Assembly: GCA_005502805.1 (NCBI GenBank)
Contig: SCMY01000001.1
Span: 310,001 to 374,000, forward strand
Direction of reading: 5' to 3'
Source of the DNA: Rhizobiales bacterium 2SD
GTDB lineage: Bacteria > Pseudomonadota > Alphaproteobacteria > Rhizobiales > Beijerinckiaceae
DNA: 64,000 nucleotides
This document shows positions 41,296 to 50,574 of this stretch, one piece after another; the first letter of the stretch is position 1, and each line of letters starts with the position of its first letter. The position numbers were made by a program, and so were the translations under genes. The notes beneath the pieces were generated by a model. The model was not told where the DNA came from. It made no database searches and saw only the letters and a program-made list of their open reading frames with translations.

Positions 41296-43574
41296 CCGCA
41301 CTCCACCGGATCGCCTTTATCGGCAACTCGTTGCCACGCCGCTGCGGCATCGCGACATTCACCACGGATCTGCAGCAGGCGGTCGCCGCGTCGGACTCTG
41401 GTCTGGCGACCTCGATCGTGGCGATGAACGACAGCGATGGTTACGACTATCCGGACTCTGTCGGGTTCCAGATCAACGATGACCGAATAGAGGATTATGC
41501 GCGCGCCGCCGACTTCCTGAACGAGGGTCGGTTCGACGTTGTCTCACTGCAGCACGAATTCGGCATCTTCGGCGGCGAAGCGGGCGCGCATGTCGCCGGA
41601 TTGCTGCCACGGCTGACGATGCCGGTCGTCACGACGCTTCATACCGTCCTGTCGAAGCCGAGCCCGGCGCAGCGCGGCGTCATGGAGCGGATCGTCGACG
41701 CCTCGTCCCGCGTCGTCGTCATGGCGGAGAAGGGGCGCGACATGCTGCGCACCATCTATCGGCTTCCCGCCGACAAGATCGAGGTGATCGCGCACGGCAT
41801 CCCCGATTTCGCCTTTGTCGAGCCTGATGAGGCCAAGGCGAGGCTAGGCTTCGCCGGCCGCTCGGTGATCCTGACTTTCGGCTTGCTCTCACCCAACAAG
41901 GGCATCGAGGTGATGATCGATGCGATGCCGTCGATCCTGAGACGCCGGCCCGATGCCGTCTATGTCGTCCTGGGAGCCACCCACCCCCATCTCGTCCGCG
42001 AGCAGGGCGAAACCTATCGCATCGGCCTGCAGAAGCGCGTCCATGAACTCGGCATCGAGGACCACGTCGTCTTCCTCGACCAATTCGTCGACCGCGAGAC
42101 GCTGCTCGGCTTCATCGCGATGTGCGACGTCTACGTCACGCCCTATCTCAACGAGGCGCAGATGACTTCAGGCACGCTGGCCTACAGTTTCGGGCTCGGA
42201 AAAGCGGTCGTCTCGACGCCCTATTGGCATGCCCAGGAACTGCTCGCCGATGGCCGCGGCGTGCTGGTGCCGTTCAGCGACGTCGTCGCGACCGGCAACG
42301 AGATCGCAGGATTGCTGACCGACGCGGCCAGGCGACAGGCCATGCGCCGGCGCGCCTATGCCAGCAGCCGCTCCATGACCTGGGAGCAGACCGCAAAGCG
42401 CTATCTCACCACATTCGAGACGGCGCGGCGTAGCCGTTTGCTGAACGTGATTGCCGGGACGGTGCAGGCAAGACCATCCCTTCAGCCTTCCACGCCGCCG
42501 GAGCTACGGACGGATCACCTCCACTGCATGTGCGACGACACTGGCCTCTTCCAGCACGCCGTCCATTCCGTGCCGGATCGCGTGCATGGCTATTGCGTCG
42601 ACGACAACGCCCGGGCGCTCCTCCTGTCCTGCCTTCTCGGCAGCGCCGGCGAGCAGCACCTGCCCGAGCCTCTGACGGCGCGGTTCGCCTCCTTCGTCCA
42701 GCACGCCTGGAATCCACAGGCGCGGCGCTTCCGCAACTTCATGAGCTTCGATCGACGCTGGCTCGAGGAGGTCGGCTCGGAGGACAGCCACGGCCGCACG
42801 CTCTGGGCGCTCGGCGAATGCGCGCGCAGCGACGCCAGCCCGTCACGGCGGCGCTGGGCTGCCGCGCTCTTCGCCGAAGCGCTACCCGTGGTCGAGAGCT
42901 TCAGCTCGCCTCGTGCCTGGGGGTTCGCCCTGCTCGGTCTTGACGCCTATTGCGCGGTGGTCGCGGCGCCGTCCTCCACCATCCACCTGCGCTCCCTGCT
43001 GGCGGACCGTCTGCTCGCCCTGCTGTCGACGGTCGAGACGCCGGACTGGGTTTGGTTCGAGGAAGGTCTCTCCTATGACAATGCCCGGTTGCCACAGGCT
43101 TTGATCGCCTCCGGGCTTTCGATGCAGGTTCCCGCCTATGTCGAAGCCGGCCTGCGCTCGCTGCGCTGGCTGGTTGGGGTGCAGAGCACACCTGCCGGCC
43201 TGTTCCGGCCGGTGGGTTCGGAGAGCTTCGGCGACAGGCTCAGCCCACCAAAGGCGTTCGACCAGCAGCCCCTTGAGGCCACGGCGACCATATCGGCCTG
43301 CCTTGCCGCCTGGCGTGCCGATGGTGACGCGCAATGGCGGGCGGAAGCAGTGCGCGCCTTCGCCTGGTTCATGGGCGAGAACGATCTGTCGACGCCGCTG
43401 GTCGATCTGGAAACCGGCGCCTGCCGCGATGGTCTCCACCGCGATCGGCCGAATGAGAACCGCGGCGGTGAATCCGTGGTATCCTACCTTCTCAGCCTCG
43501 CCGAGATTCGCCAGCTCTCCCGCATGAGTGAGGACCGCCCGAAACTGGCGCCGCTTCGGGTCTTGCACGCCTGA
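41292..43574 (+). CDS. GT4 glycosyltransferase fused to a C-terminal alpha/alpha-barrel-like domain
   Basis: A 760-residue bifunctional-looking protein. Residues ~1-385 form a GT-B glycosyltransferase of family 4 (RRCGIATFTTDL, VSLQHEFGIFGGEAG, TFGLLSPNKGIEVMIDAM, then TPYLNEAQMTSGTLAYSFGL as the donor-site region). Residues ~410-750 are helical and rich in Trp/Arg/Asp (HGYCVDDNARALLL, SEDSHGRTLWALGEC, WFEEGLSYDNARLPQALIAS), recalling (alpha/alpha)6-barrel glycosidases or lyases. Which sugar it transfers is not visible; the adjacent ManA-like and GH130 genes suggest mannose. The overlap on the left and the GH130 gene 38 bp downstream make one operon. Confidence 0.8.
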   Translation: MTALHRIAFIGNSLPRRCGIATFTTDLQQAVAASDSGLATSIVAMNDSDGYDYPDSVGFQINDDRIEDYARAADFLNEGRFDVVSLQHEFGIFGGEAGAHVAGLLPRLTMPVVTTLHTVLSKPSPAQRGVMERIVDASSRVVVMAEKGRDMLRTIYRLPADKIEVIAHGIPDFAFVEPDEAKARLGFAGRSVILTFGLLSPNKGIEVMIDAMPSILRRRPDAVYVVLGATHPHLVREQGETYRIGLQKRVHELGIEDHVVFLDQFVDRETLLGFIAMCDVYVTPYLNEAQMTSGTLAYSFGLGKAVVSTPYWHAQELLADGRGVLVPFSDVVATGNEIAGLLTDAARRQAMRRRAYASSRSMTWEQTAKRYLTTFETARRSRLLNVIAGTVQARPSLQPSTPPELRTDHLHCMCDDTGLFQHAVHSVPDRVHGYCVDDNARALLLSCLLGSAGEQHLPEPLTARFASFVQHAWNPQARRFRNFMSFDRRWLEEVGSEDSHGRTLWALGECARSDASPSRRRWAAALFAEALPVVESFSSPRAWGFALLGLDAYCAVVAAPSSTIHLRSLLADRLLALLSTVETPDWVWFEEGLSYDNARLPQALIASGLSMQVPAYVEAGLRSLRWLVGVQSTPAGLFRPVGSESFGDRLSPPKAFDQQPLEATATISACLAAWRADGDAQWRAEAVRAFAWFMGENDLSTPLVDLETGACRDGLHRDRPNENRGGESVVSYLLSLAEIRQLSRMSEDRPKLAPLRVLHA

Positions 43575-43611
43575 GCCTCCGGCGATCCGCACAAACCGAA
43601 CTGGGGCCGCC

Positions 43612-44982
43612 TTGCCGCAAGCCACCTTCCTGAACCGGCAGGCTTTGCATCTGCATCCCGATCCCGCTCGGGTCGTGGTGCGTCGTTTCGGGCCCTCGCC
43701 CGATCCGCGCGACATGAACCCGACCGACAAGTTGCGGGCGAACCACATCGTCGCGCGCGTGATGAGGTTGAGCCAAGATGCGGCGGCAAGCCAGCTCGCT
43801 GAGGTGCTGGAGAACTTCAATGGCCGGCACCGGAACTTGCTGGAGCGCTTCGAGGCGCGCGCCGACGAGATGGAGGAGGTGTTCACCACACACTGCGAGT
43901 TCAGCAGGACGCAACGCCAGCTGGTCGGGTCCTATTTCCTGCACGAGTACTCGTTCGAGGCGGCAGCACTCTTCAATCCAAGCATCGTCTCGCACCCCGA
44001 CCAGTCCGGCGTTCCGCCGGGCGGGCGCCGCTTCATCCTCAGCCTGCGCGCGGTCGGCGAGGGACACATCTCATCCCTAACCTTCCGCTCCGGCACGATC
44101 GCCACCGACGGCAGTCTGAGCGTCGATCCGACCTCGCGCCTCGCGACGATCGCCACTTTCCGCAATCGGATGGTGCGCCTCGATGGCGACGACGTCGAAG
44201 TGGCGTTCTCTCCGGACGGCGACATCAGCGAGCGGGTGATCTTTCCGATCACGGCCTCGCAGTCGAACGGGATCGAGGATGCCCGTTTCGTTGAGTTCGA
44301 CGAGGACGGGCGAAGCGTGTTCCGCGCGACCTACACGGCCTATAACGGCAGGGGGATACGCTCCGAGCTGATCGAGACCACCGACTTCCTGTCGTTCCGG
44401 ATGTCGCCGCTACGGGGCAGCGCTGCCGTGAACAAGGGCATGGCGCTATTCCCGCGCAAGATTGCCGGCCGCTATGCCATGATCGCGCGGCAGGACAATG
44501 AGAATCTCTATCTCGTCTATTCGGACGACCTGATGAACTGGGACGGTGGCGTCGCGATCCTGAAGCCGCAACACCCCTGGGAGTTCATCCAGATCGGCAC
44601 CTGCGGCTCGCCGATCGAGCTCGACGAAGGCTGGCTCTTGTTCACCCATGGCGTCGGACCGGTGCGGCGCTATGCGATCGGCGCCGTCCTGCTCGACAAA
44701 CAAGACCCATCGAAGGTGCTGGCGCGTTCGCGCGAGCCCCTGGTCCGGCCGGAGCCGTCCGAGCGTGAGGGCTATGTTCCCAACGTCGTCTACACCTGCG
44801 GTGCGATGCGCCACCGGGACCAGATCGTCCTGCCCTATGCGGTCTCCGATACCTACTGCAATTTCGCGACGATCAGGATCGAGGCGCTGCTGCAGGCCCT
44901 GAGCCCGGTCATCCCCGACGAAACGCATGATCTGCGGCAGGGCGCCTTCCCTGAGAAAGAGCACGAACATGACCCAAGATAA
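43612..44982 (+). CDS. GH130-family glycoside phosphorylase/hydrolase
   Basis: A 456-residue protein of glycoside hydrolase family 130, whose known members act mostly on beta-mannosides (phosphorolysis or hydrolysis of Man-Glc, Man-Man or Man-GlcNAc links). Recognisable parts are FNPSIV, ISSLTFRSGTI, NGIEDARFVEF with the proposed general-acid Asp, ATYTAYNG, MALFPRKIAGRYAMIARQDN, and GSPIELDEGWLLFTHGVG. A TTG at 43612 is chosen because homologues begin with a similar RxxLxLxPDPxRVVVRxF segment; an internal ATG at 43714 would remove it. Confidence 0.8.
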   Translation: MPQATFLNRQALHLHPDPARVVVRRFGPSPDPRDMNPTDKLRANHIVARVMRLSQDAAASQLAEVLENFNGRHRNLLERFEARADEMEEVFTTHCEFSRTQRQLVGSYFLHEYSFEAAALFNPSIVSHPDQSGVPPGGRRFILSLRAVGEGHISSLTFRSGTIATDGSLSVDPTSRLATIATFRNRMVRLDGDDVEVAFSPDGDISERVIFPITASQSNGIEDARFVEFDEDGRSVFRATYTAYNGRGIRSELIETTDFLSFRMSPLRGSAAVNKGMALFPRKIAGRYAMIARQDNENLYLVYSDDLMNWDGGVAILKPQHPWEFIQIGTCGSPIELDEGWLLFTHGVGPVRRYAIGAVLLDKQDPSKVLARSREPLVRPEPSEREGYVPNVVYTCGAMRHRDQIVLPYAVSDTYCNFATIRIEALLQALSPVIPDETHDLRQGAFPEKEHEHDPR

Positions 44983-45208
44983 GTCCACGTCCCACCGCTC
45001 GATCGCACCCGGGGACGTTGTCCGGCTGTCCTTCGGCTTCGCCGATCAGTCCGGTGCCGGTGACTACGAGATCGTGCGGATCATGCCGACGCGGGCGAGC
45101 GGCGAGCGCGAATACCGCGTTCGCGGCGCCGACGGCCATGAGCGGGCGATCGGCCATGACCAGATTGTTTCGGACGGCCTCCGATCGGCGCGCAGCCCCG
45201 TCGGATGA
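44969..45208 (+). CDS. Small beta-rich hypothetical protein, paralogue of 51554-51835
   Basis: A 79-residue protein whose start lies inside the GH130 gene (14-nt overlap). The core GDVVRLSFGFADQSGAGDYE and REYRVRGADGHERAIGHDQI is shared with the protein at 51554 (GDQVSLAFGFHDQNAAGLYK; PQYRVRGLDDRERVIGEAQI). The fold is probably a small beta-barrel. Function unknown; two copies in one island suggest a shared regulatory or binding role. Confidence 0.6.
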   Translation: MTQDKSTSHRSIAPGDVVRLSFGFADQSGAGDYEIVRIMPTRASGEREYRVRGADGHERAIGHDQIVSDGLRSARSPVG

Positions 45209-45263
45209 CGCTCGCTGCGTGGCCGGCATCCCACTTCAAACCAATCCACTTCGGAGAAGACAC

Positions 45264-45488
45264 TTGGCTGAGAACTCGAAATCCCGCGTGACCGCAGATG
45301 CCGCGTTCCTGAGAACGCAAACCCAATCAATGTTGCGCAATCGCGTGCTGTCCGAAACGGAGACCATCAATCAGGCGCGCGACGCCAACACCGCGCGCTT
45401 GAGAGAATTGCGGCTGCAGAAGGAGGCGGCCGACCGAGCCGCTGCAGCATCGGCGCTACCACTGCCCAAGCGTAAACAGCCGGTTTGA
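45264..45488 (+). CDS. Small helical hypothetical protein
   Basis: A 74-residue protein starting at TTG 45264 behind GGAGAAG. It is charged and helical (FLRTQTQSMLRNRVLSETET, ANTARLRELRLQKEAADRAA) with a basic end KRKQPV. It looks like a small coiled-coil protein. No family is assigned; similar small proteins are frequent in stress-related islands of Hyphomicrobiales. Confidence 0.5.
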   Translation: MAENSKSRVTADAAFLRTQTQSMLRNRVLSETETINQARDANTARLRELRLQKEAADRAAAASALPLPKRKQPV

Positions 45489-45595
45489 CGGGCCCTGTCA
45501 CCGTTTCCGGGTTACTCCGCGATAAGACCTCTGCCCCGACTGGTTGAAACCCGCCCCTTGAGCTCTCGGATCGGGGGCCGACGAACGGAGATCGC

Positions 45596-45856
45596 TTGGA
45601 CATCGACGTGACGCGGAAGCCGGACGGAACGGCCTGGCTGCTGACCGACCTGCTCGGTCGAGCGATGGGATATGTCGAGGACAGGGCGGAGGGCGAATTC
45701 ATGATCTACCCTGCGGGCCAGGCGATCGCGACTATGCAAGCGATGCGGCGAGGCCCATTCGGGTCGCTCGATGCCGCGCTGGCCGAGATCGAGCGCTTTA
45801 CCCGGGGAACCTGCCGGCGCGTTACCGACGATGCGCGGCCCGATTCCGATGGCTGA
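45596..45856 (+). CDS. Small hypothetical protein
   Basis: An 86-residue protein (MDIDVTRKPDGTAWLLTDLL, MIYPAGQAIATMQAMRRGPF, LDAALAEIERFTRGTCRR). The start is TTG with GGAG 5 nt upstream. The strand-strand-helix pattern is plausible for a compact domain. No function recognised. Confidence 0.5.
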   Translation: MDIDVTRKPDGTAWLLTDLLGRAMGYVEDRAEGEFMIYPAGQAIATMQAMRRGPFGSLDAALAEIERFTRGTCRRVTDDARPDSDG

Positions 45857-45887
45857 GCAAGGCCGTCCAGCGGTGCGCAGACGCTGG

Positions 45888-46187
45888 CTAGGCCGAAACG
45901 GGCTTGGATCGCTTCGCAAGCCTTTTGATCGGGGTATCGGCCGGCAGCTCGATCAGCTTGGCCTTGCGCGACGCCTTGGCCTGGTCGGAGATTGGAAGTT
46001 CGGAAAGCGCCTCATCGATATGCTGGCCTGCCAGCGAGCGCGCAGCCCGCTGCTGTCGCTTCCTGACGACATTGCGCGGAGCATCCACCGGCAGCGACAG
46101 CTCCATGTCGTGGTCGCCGATCGGCTGGCTCCCTGTCTGGGGGACTGGATCGGGACGGGTTGGTGGAACCTTGCGGGGATTGGCCAT
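45888..46187 (-). CDS. Hypothetical basic protein
   Basis: A 99-residue protein, MANPRKVPPTRPDPVPQTG, with a disordered proline-rich start and a basic helical end (SDQAKASRKAKLIELPADTP, IKRLAKRSKPVSA). It is the only minus-strand gene within the carbohydrate cluster. Residue balance favours this frame over the overlapping plus frame. Function unknown. Confidence 0.45.
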   Translation of the reverse strand: MANPRKVPPTRPDPVPQTGSQPIGDHDMELSLPVDAPRNVVRKRQQRAARSLAGQHIDEALSELPISDQAKASRKAKLIELPADTPIKRLAKRSKPVSA

Positions 46188-46282
46188 GATGAACGAACCG
46201 CCGCCGCGAGGCTTTTGTTCCGGTTTGCCGCGAGCCTGCTCGGATACGAGGCCGTAGTGTCCCGGCCACGCGCGGTGAGGCG

Positions 46283-47890
46283 ATGATGCCCGCGCCGTGG
46301 TGGCAGAGTGGCGTGATCTACCAGATCTATCCGCGCTCGTTCCAGGACAGCAACGGCGATGGGATCGGCGACCTCAAGGGCATCACGCGGCGGCTGGGCT
46401 ATCTCGCCGAACTCGGAGTCGATGCGATCTGGATTTCGCCGATCTACCCCTCACCGATGGCCGATTTTGGCTACGACGTCTCCGATTACTGCAACGTCGA
46501 TCCCCGCTTCGGCACGCTCGACGATTTTGACGACCTGCTCGCGCAGGCCCATGCACGCGGGCTCAAACTCCTGCTCGATTTCGTGCCGAACCATACCTCC
46601 GACCGGCATCCCTGGTTCGCCGAAAGCCGCTCCTCGCGCAGCAATTCGAAACGAGACTGGTATCTCTGGCGCGATCCGGCTCCCGGAGGCGGGCCGCCCA
46701 ATAACTGGATCAGCGATTTCGGCGGATCGGCCTGGGAATGGGACGAGGCCAGCGGCCAGTACTACTATCATGCCTTCCTGAAGCAGCAGCCGGACCTCAA
46801 CTGGCGCAATCCGGCGGTGCAGAGAGCGATGCACGACGTGCTGCGCTTTTGGCTCGACCGCGGCGTCGACGGCTTCCGCATTGATGTGCTCTGGCACCTG
46901 ATCAAGGCGGCCGACTTCCCCGACAATCCGCCGAACCCGGCCTACGCACCAGCGCTCGGCGAGATGGATCGCCTGCTCCAGCTGCATTCGACCGACCAGC
47001 CCGAGGTCCATGGCATCGCAGCCGGCATGCGTGCCCTTGCGGATGACTATCAGGCCGCGGGACAGGGCGAGCGCCTGTTGATCGGGGAGATATACCTGCC
47101 GGTCGAGCGGCTGATGCGCTATTATGGCGAGGATCGGCCCGGCGTGCATCTGCCCGGCAATTTCCAGCTTATCGAGGCGCCATGGCAGGCACGCTCGCTT
47201 GCCGCGCTCATCGCCGCTTACGAGGCGGCGCTGCCGCCGGGCGCGTGGCCGAACTGGGTGCTCGGCAATCATGACCGACCGCGCGTCGCGACCAGATTGG
47301 GGGAAAGCCAGGCCCGGGTCGCGGCAATGCTGCTATTGACCCTGCGCGGCACGCCCACCCTCTACTATGGCGACGAACTCGGCCTGAGCGATGTGCCGAT
47401 CCCGGCCGATCAGGTCCAGGATTCGCGCGAGCTGCGCCAGCCCGGCAAGGGCCTGGGGCGCGATCCGGTCCGCACGCCGATGCCATGGGACGCCAGCACG
47501 CATGCCGGCTTCAGCACCGCTGCGCCCTGGCTGCCGCTCAACGGCGACTGGCCAGCCCGGAACGTGGCGTACCAATCGGCCGAGCCCGGCTCGATGCTGG
47601 CGCTGCATCTCCAATTGCTCGCGGCCCGACGCGCCCATCCTGCATTGGCTATCGGCGATTTCGCACTGCTGGATGCCGAGGGCGATATACTCGCCTATGA
47701 ACGCCGACACGGTGGGGAGCGCCTGATCGTGGCGCTCAATCTCGGGGCGCAGCCGCAACGCCTGACCTTGCCGAACTGGGCTCATGGTTGCCGCCCCGTC
47801 CTGTCCACGCTCGCCGATCTGACGCCTGTGCAGGACGGCACTTTGCTCCTGCGGCCGAACGAGGGCGTGATCCTGACGCTCGTCGACTGA
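46283..47890 (+). CDS. GH13 alpha-glucosidase / oligo-1,6-glucosidase-like enzyme
   Basis: A 535-residue alpha-amylase-family enzyme. GH13 conserved regions are present: DFVPNHTSD, GFRIDVLWH with nucleophile Asp201, LIGEIYLP with acid/base Glu269, and LGNHDRPR with Asp331. ISPIYPSPMADFGYDVSDY is typical of the oligo-glucosidase/trehalose-hydrolase/maltosyl group. There is no signal peptide, so it acts in the cytosol on a maltose-, isomaltose-, sucrose- or trehalose-like substrate. It is followed 20 bp later by a GT4 gene. Confidence 0.88.
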   Translation: MMPAPWWQSGVIYQIYPRSFQDSNGDGIGDLKGITRRLGYLAELGVDAIWISPIYPSPMADFGYDVSDYCNVDPRFGTLDDFDDLLAQAHARGLKLLLDFVPNHTSDRHPWFAESRSSRSNSKRDWYLWRDPAPGGGPPNNWISDFGGSAWEWDEASGQYYYHAFLKQQPDLNWRNPAVQRAMHDVLRFWLDRGVDGFRIDVLWHLIKAADFPDNPPNPAYAPALGEMDRLLQLHSTDQPEVHGIAAGMRALADDYQAAGQGERLLIGEIYLPVERLMRYYGEDRPGVHLPGNFQLIEAPWQARSLAALIAAYEAALPPGAWPNWVLGNHDRPRVATRLGESQARVAAMLLLTLRGTPTLYYGDELGLSDVPIPADQVQDSRELRQPGKGLGRDPVRTPMPWDASTHAGFSTAAPWLPLNGDWPARNVAYQSAEPGSMLALHLQLLAARRAHPALAIGDFALLDAEGDILAYERRHGGERLIVALNLGAQPQRLTLPNWAHGCRPVLSTLADLTPVQDGTLLLRPNEGVILTLVD

Positions 47891-47910
47891 TCAAAGGAAG
47901 GGGCGAAAGG

Positions 47911-48918
47911 ATGCGCATCGCCATGCTGGCGCCAATCTCCTGGCGCACCCCGCCGCGCCACTACGGCCCCTGGGAGCTTGTTACGAGCCTGCTGACCGAG
48001 GCCCTGGTTGCGCGCGGCGTCGACGTCACCCTGTTCGCCACCCGGGACAGTCATACGGCCGGCACCTTGGCCGGCATCTGCCCGGCGCCATACTCCGAAG
48101 ACCCGACGATCGACGCCAAGGTCTGGGAACTGCTGCACATCGCCCATGTCTTCGAGCGTACCGGCGAATTCGATCTCATCCACAACCAGGCCGATTTCGT
48201 GCCGCTCGCCTTCTCGCGCCTGGTCGGCACGCCGGTGGTGACGACGATCCACGGCTTTTCCTCGGAACGCATCCTGCCGGCTTTCAAGGCCTATGAAGAC
48301 CGGGTCCACTATGTCGCGATCAGCGCCGCCGACCGGCATCGCGATTTGCGCTATGCCGCGACCATCCATCACGGCATCCTGATCGAGGAATTCCCGTTCG
48401 ACCCGGTCGGAAGCGAGGACCTGCTTTTCTTTGGCCGCATCCACCCCGACAAGGGTGCGGCCGAAGCGATCGCCGCCGCGCGCGCAGCTGGACGCCGGCT
48501 GGTCATGGCCGGCATCATCCAGGACCGCGGCTACTACGACGCGCAGGTCGCGCCCGCGCTCGAGAGCGAGAGCGTGGTCTATCTCGGACCAGTCGGCGGC
48601 AGCGCCCGCACGCATACGCTCGGCTCGGCCAAGGCGTTGCTGCACCTGATCAACTTCGAGGAGCCGTTCGGATTGTCGATCATCGAGGCGCTTGCCTGCG
48701 GCACGCCCGTCATCGCCTCCCGCCGCGGCTCGATGCCGGAATTGATCGAGCACGGCGTGACCGGGTTCCTGGTCGATAGCATTGAGGAGGCCGTGGCTGC
48801 GATCGCGCGCCTATCCGAGATCAACCGCACTGCCTGCCGGGCAGCCGTCGCGGCGCGCTTCACCGTCGAGCGAATGGCCGATCGCTATCTCGAGCTGTAT
48901 CGGTCGATCCTCGGATGA
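47911..48918 (+). CDS. GT4-family glycosyltransferase
   Basis: A 335-residue GT-B transferase. The N-terminal domain has the MRIAMLAPISWRTPPRHYGP start with VTSLLTEALVARGVDVTLFA, and the C-terminal domain has FFGRIHPDKGAAEAI and the donor-binding FEEPFGLSIIEALACGTPVI plus EX7E glutamates. GAAAGG precedes the ATG, with AAGGAAGGGG further up. It closes the carbohydrate cluster. Acceptor and donor are unknown. Confidence 0.85.
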   Translation: MRIAMLAPISWRTPPRHYGPWELVTSLLTEALVARGVDVTLFATRDSHTAGTLAGICPAPYSEDPTIDAKVWELLHIAHVFERTGEFDLIHNQADFVPLAFSRLVGTPVVTTIHGFSSERILPAFKAYEDRVHYVAISAADRHRDLRYAATIHHGILIEEFPFDPVGSEDLLFFGRIHPDKGAAEAIAAARAAGRRLVMAGIIQDRGYYDAQVAPALESESVVYLGPVGGSARTHTLGSAKALLHLINFEEPFGLSIIEALACGTPVIASRRGSMPELIEHGVTGFLVDSIEEAVAAIARLSEINRTACRAAVAARFTVERMADRYLELYRSILG

Positions 48919-49232
48919 GGCATGCACTTCCAGCGGACACGGCGCGCGTGCCCAACGGATGACCGCGAAGAAACAACGTGCGCTTTCCTCGTCCCTGGCC
49001 TAGGCTGCGAGCCTGCTTCGACATGACTTGCCTGGGTTCGTCCCCAGGTAGCCGCGGCAGCTGCTAACCCGGCCGCGCTGCACCGAGCACTTGCTCGCTC
49101 CTTCTGAGTGATATCCGCGCCTGCAATTTCGCGTGCGCATTTCAATGGGCGACCGCCTGCGAGGCGCCCAGCTCCGGCCGGTACGACCCGAGAGATCGCC
49201 CACCGTGATCTCCAAACGAGGACGAGAACGGC
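48919..49232. other. Intergenic stretch
   Basis: No gene is supported. A hairpin CCTGGG/CCCAGG at 49031-49048 is the only structure noted. Confidence 0.4.
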
Positions 49233-49364
49233 ATGTCTAAAGGCGAACGACGCGGGAACCGAGAGGCCAAGAAGCCGAAGCAGGACAAGCCGAAGCTTGC
49301 AGCTCCCGCCCCCAACAGTCTCGCCGCTGTGGTCGTGAAGGCCGCAGCGCCGAAGAGGAAATAG
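49233..49364 (+). CDS. Short basic protein (MSKG type)
   Basis: A 43-residue protein, MSKGERRGNREAKKPKQDKP, followed by an Ala-rich tail and PKRK end. Short Lys-rich proteins beginning MSKG..GNRE..KPK recur in Hyphomicrobiales genomes, which supports it as a gene despite its length. It is probably disordered and might bind nucleic acid. Confidence 0.55.
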   Translation: MSKGERRGNREAKKPKQDKPKLAAPAPNSLAAVVVKAAAPKRK

Positions 49365-49435
49365 CGTCCAGCGCGCTGGGGCGGCAGTCCCCCGAGACCG
49401 AGTTCATGCGAGCGTCAGCCAACCACAGGATAGTC

Positions 49436-49615
49436 ATGATCCGTTTCAGGACGATCGAGCCGAAGCCGGCTGCGAACACCAACAAGCCGACAAAAACTTC
49501 GACGGCATCGCCGGCTGAACCCACGCCGGCTGCCGCAAAGGTCGCGCCGCGGCAGCCGGAAGCCCCCGGAAAGCGCCGGAACCAGCCGCCCGGGGAGAAG
49601 CTCGAGTGCGACTAG
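49436..49615 (+). CDS. Short Pro/Ala-rich hypothetical protein
   Basis: A 59-residue frame starting MIRFRTIEPKPAANTNKPTK with a disordered Thr/Pro/Ala middle and RRNQPPGEKLECD end. It overlaps the convergent DUF1488 gene by 4 nt. Supported only by composition and position next to a similar small gene. Confidence 0.35.
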   Translation: MIRFRTIEPKPAANTNKPTKTSTASPAEPTPAAAKVAPRQPEAPGKRRNQPPGEKLECD

Positions 49616-49875
49616 AAATTATCTGCAGTCAAGCGATGATAGCTCTGGCGCTTGCGGGAATAGGCCGCCTCGGCAGCCTTCCGGATGGCAGCAAGATGCG
49701 CATCATATGTTCGCAGCATCGATGCTTCGCCCGGGCCTGCCGAAGCGTCAATGCTGCGCAACGCTGCGAGCTCGACCTCGAATGCGATCTCCAGGGCGGA
49801 ATCGGAGCCCCAGAAACACACGCAGCCCCGTGCGGTGTCATATCGTCGGATTGGATTGGGGAAGTGGAGGCTCAT
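49612..49875 (-). CDS. DUF1488 family protein
   Basis: An 87-residue protein matching DUF1488: MSLHFPNPIRRYDTARGCVC, FWGSDSALEIAFEVELAALR. Family members are small cytosolic proteins of unknown role, common on replicons of rhizobia and relatives. It is convergent with the preceding short gene. Confidence 0.75.
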   Translation of the reverse strand: MSLHFPNPIRRYDTARGCVCFWGSDSALEIAFEVELAALRSIDASAGPGEASMLRTYDAHLAAIRKAAEAAYSRKRQSYHRLTADNF

Positions 49876-50005
49876 CGGATCATTCTCCCGAATTGATCAG
49901 GTTCAGGCGTATCGTCGACACGTTCGAATATTTGCCACGCGACGGTGAGAATAAGTCGCGCGACAAGGTGCAGACTGGGCGTAGTGCTGCGAAGGGCGAG
50001 ATATC

Positions 50006-50359
50006 TCAGGTTTTCGGAACACCTAGTGCTGTCGCACAGGCCTTGGCCACGTCTGAATTGGGGAAGGAACTGCCTGGCATTGTCGCCCACCCGCCCTTTG
50101 CGATGAAATCACCCTGCTGCCAGGAGCGGATCTTCTTGAATTCGGCGAGCTGCTCGGTCGCATTGGCCTGCTGCTGGAATTTCGCCACGCAGATCGGCGA
50201 GAGAGCAGCCACAAGAGCGGTGCTCGAACGCGTCCTGGCTTCTCGCTCCGCCGTGCTCTGTGTCACCCAGCCGCCCCAGGTGAAACCGATGATCGCGAGA
50301 GTAATAGCTCCGCCGGCGGCGCCCCAGGCGGCCGGCTTCAGTTCTGCTGGCATTTTCAT
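50006..50359 (-). CDS. Single-pass membrane protein of unknown function
   Basis: A 117-residue protein with a membrane anchor at residues ~11-32 (WGAAGGAITLAIIGFTWGGW) and a soluble region with two cysteines (SPICVAKFQQQANATEQLAE, GDFIAKGGWATMPG, ACATALGV). The topology fits a periplasmic domain tethered to the inner membrane. Similar anchored proteins with a PICV..F motif occur in Hyphomicrobiales. No function is known. Confidence 0.65.
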   Translation of the reverse strand: MKMPAELKPAAWGAAGGAITLAIIGFTWGGWVTQSTAEREARTRSSTALVAALSPICVAKFQQQANATEQLAEFKKIRSWQQGDFIAKGGWATMPGSSFPNSDVAKACATALGVPKT

Positions 50360-50574
50360 GATGTCGGGCTTTCCGAACCGGAAGAAAACCTTCCGTGAAA
50401 CATCATATCACGTTTTGGATGTGGTTGATTGTCTTTTAATGTGAGCCTTTTTATTTCTCCATCGACATCCGCAATTAAGAACTAACGAGCCGTATTACGC
50501 TCTATGATGGGGCGCGAGATGCTCCAGGGGCCCCGAAAGGCTCGCCGGAAATCATTTGGCGGATCGTTCCTTGG

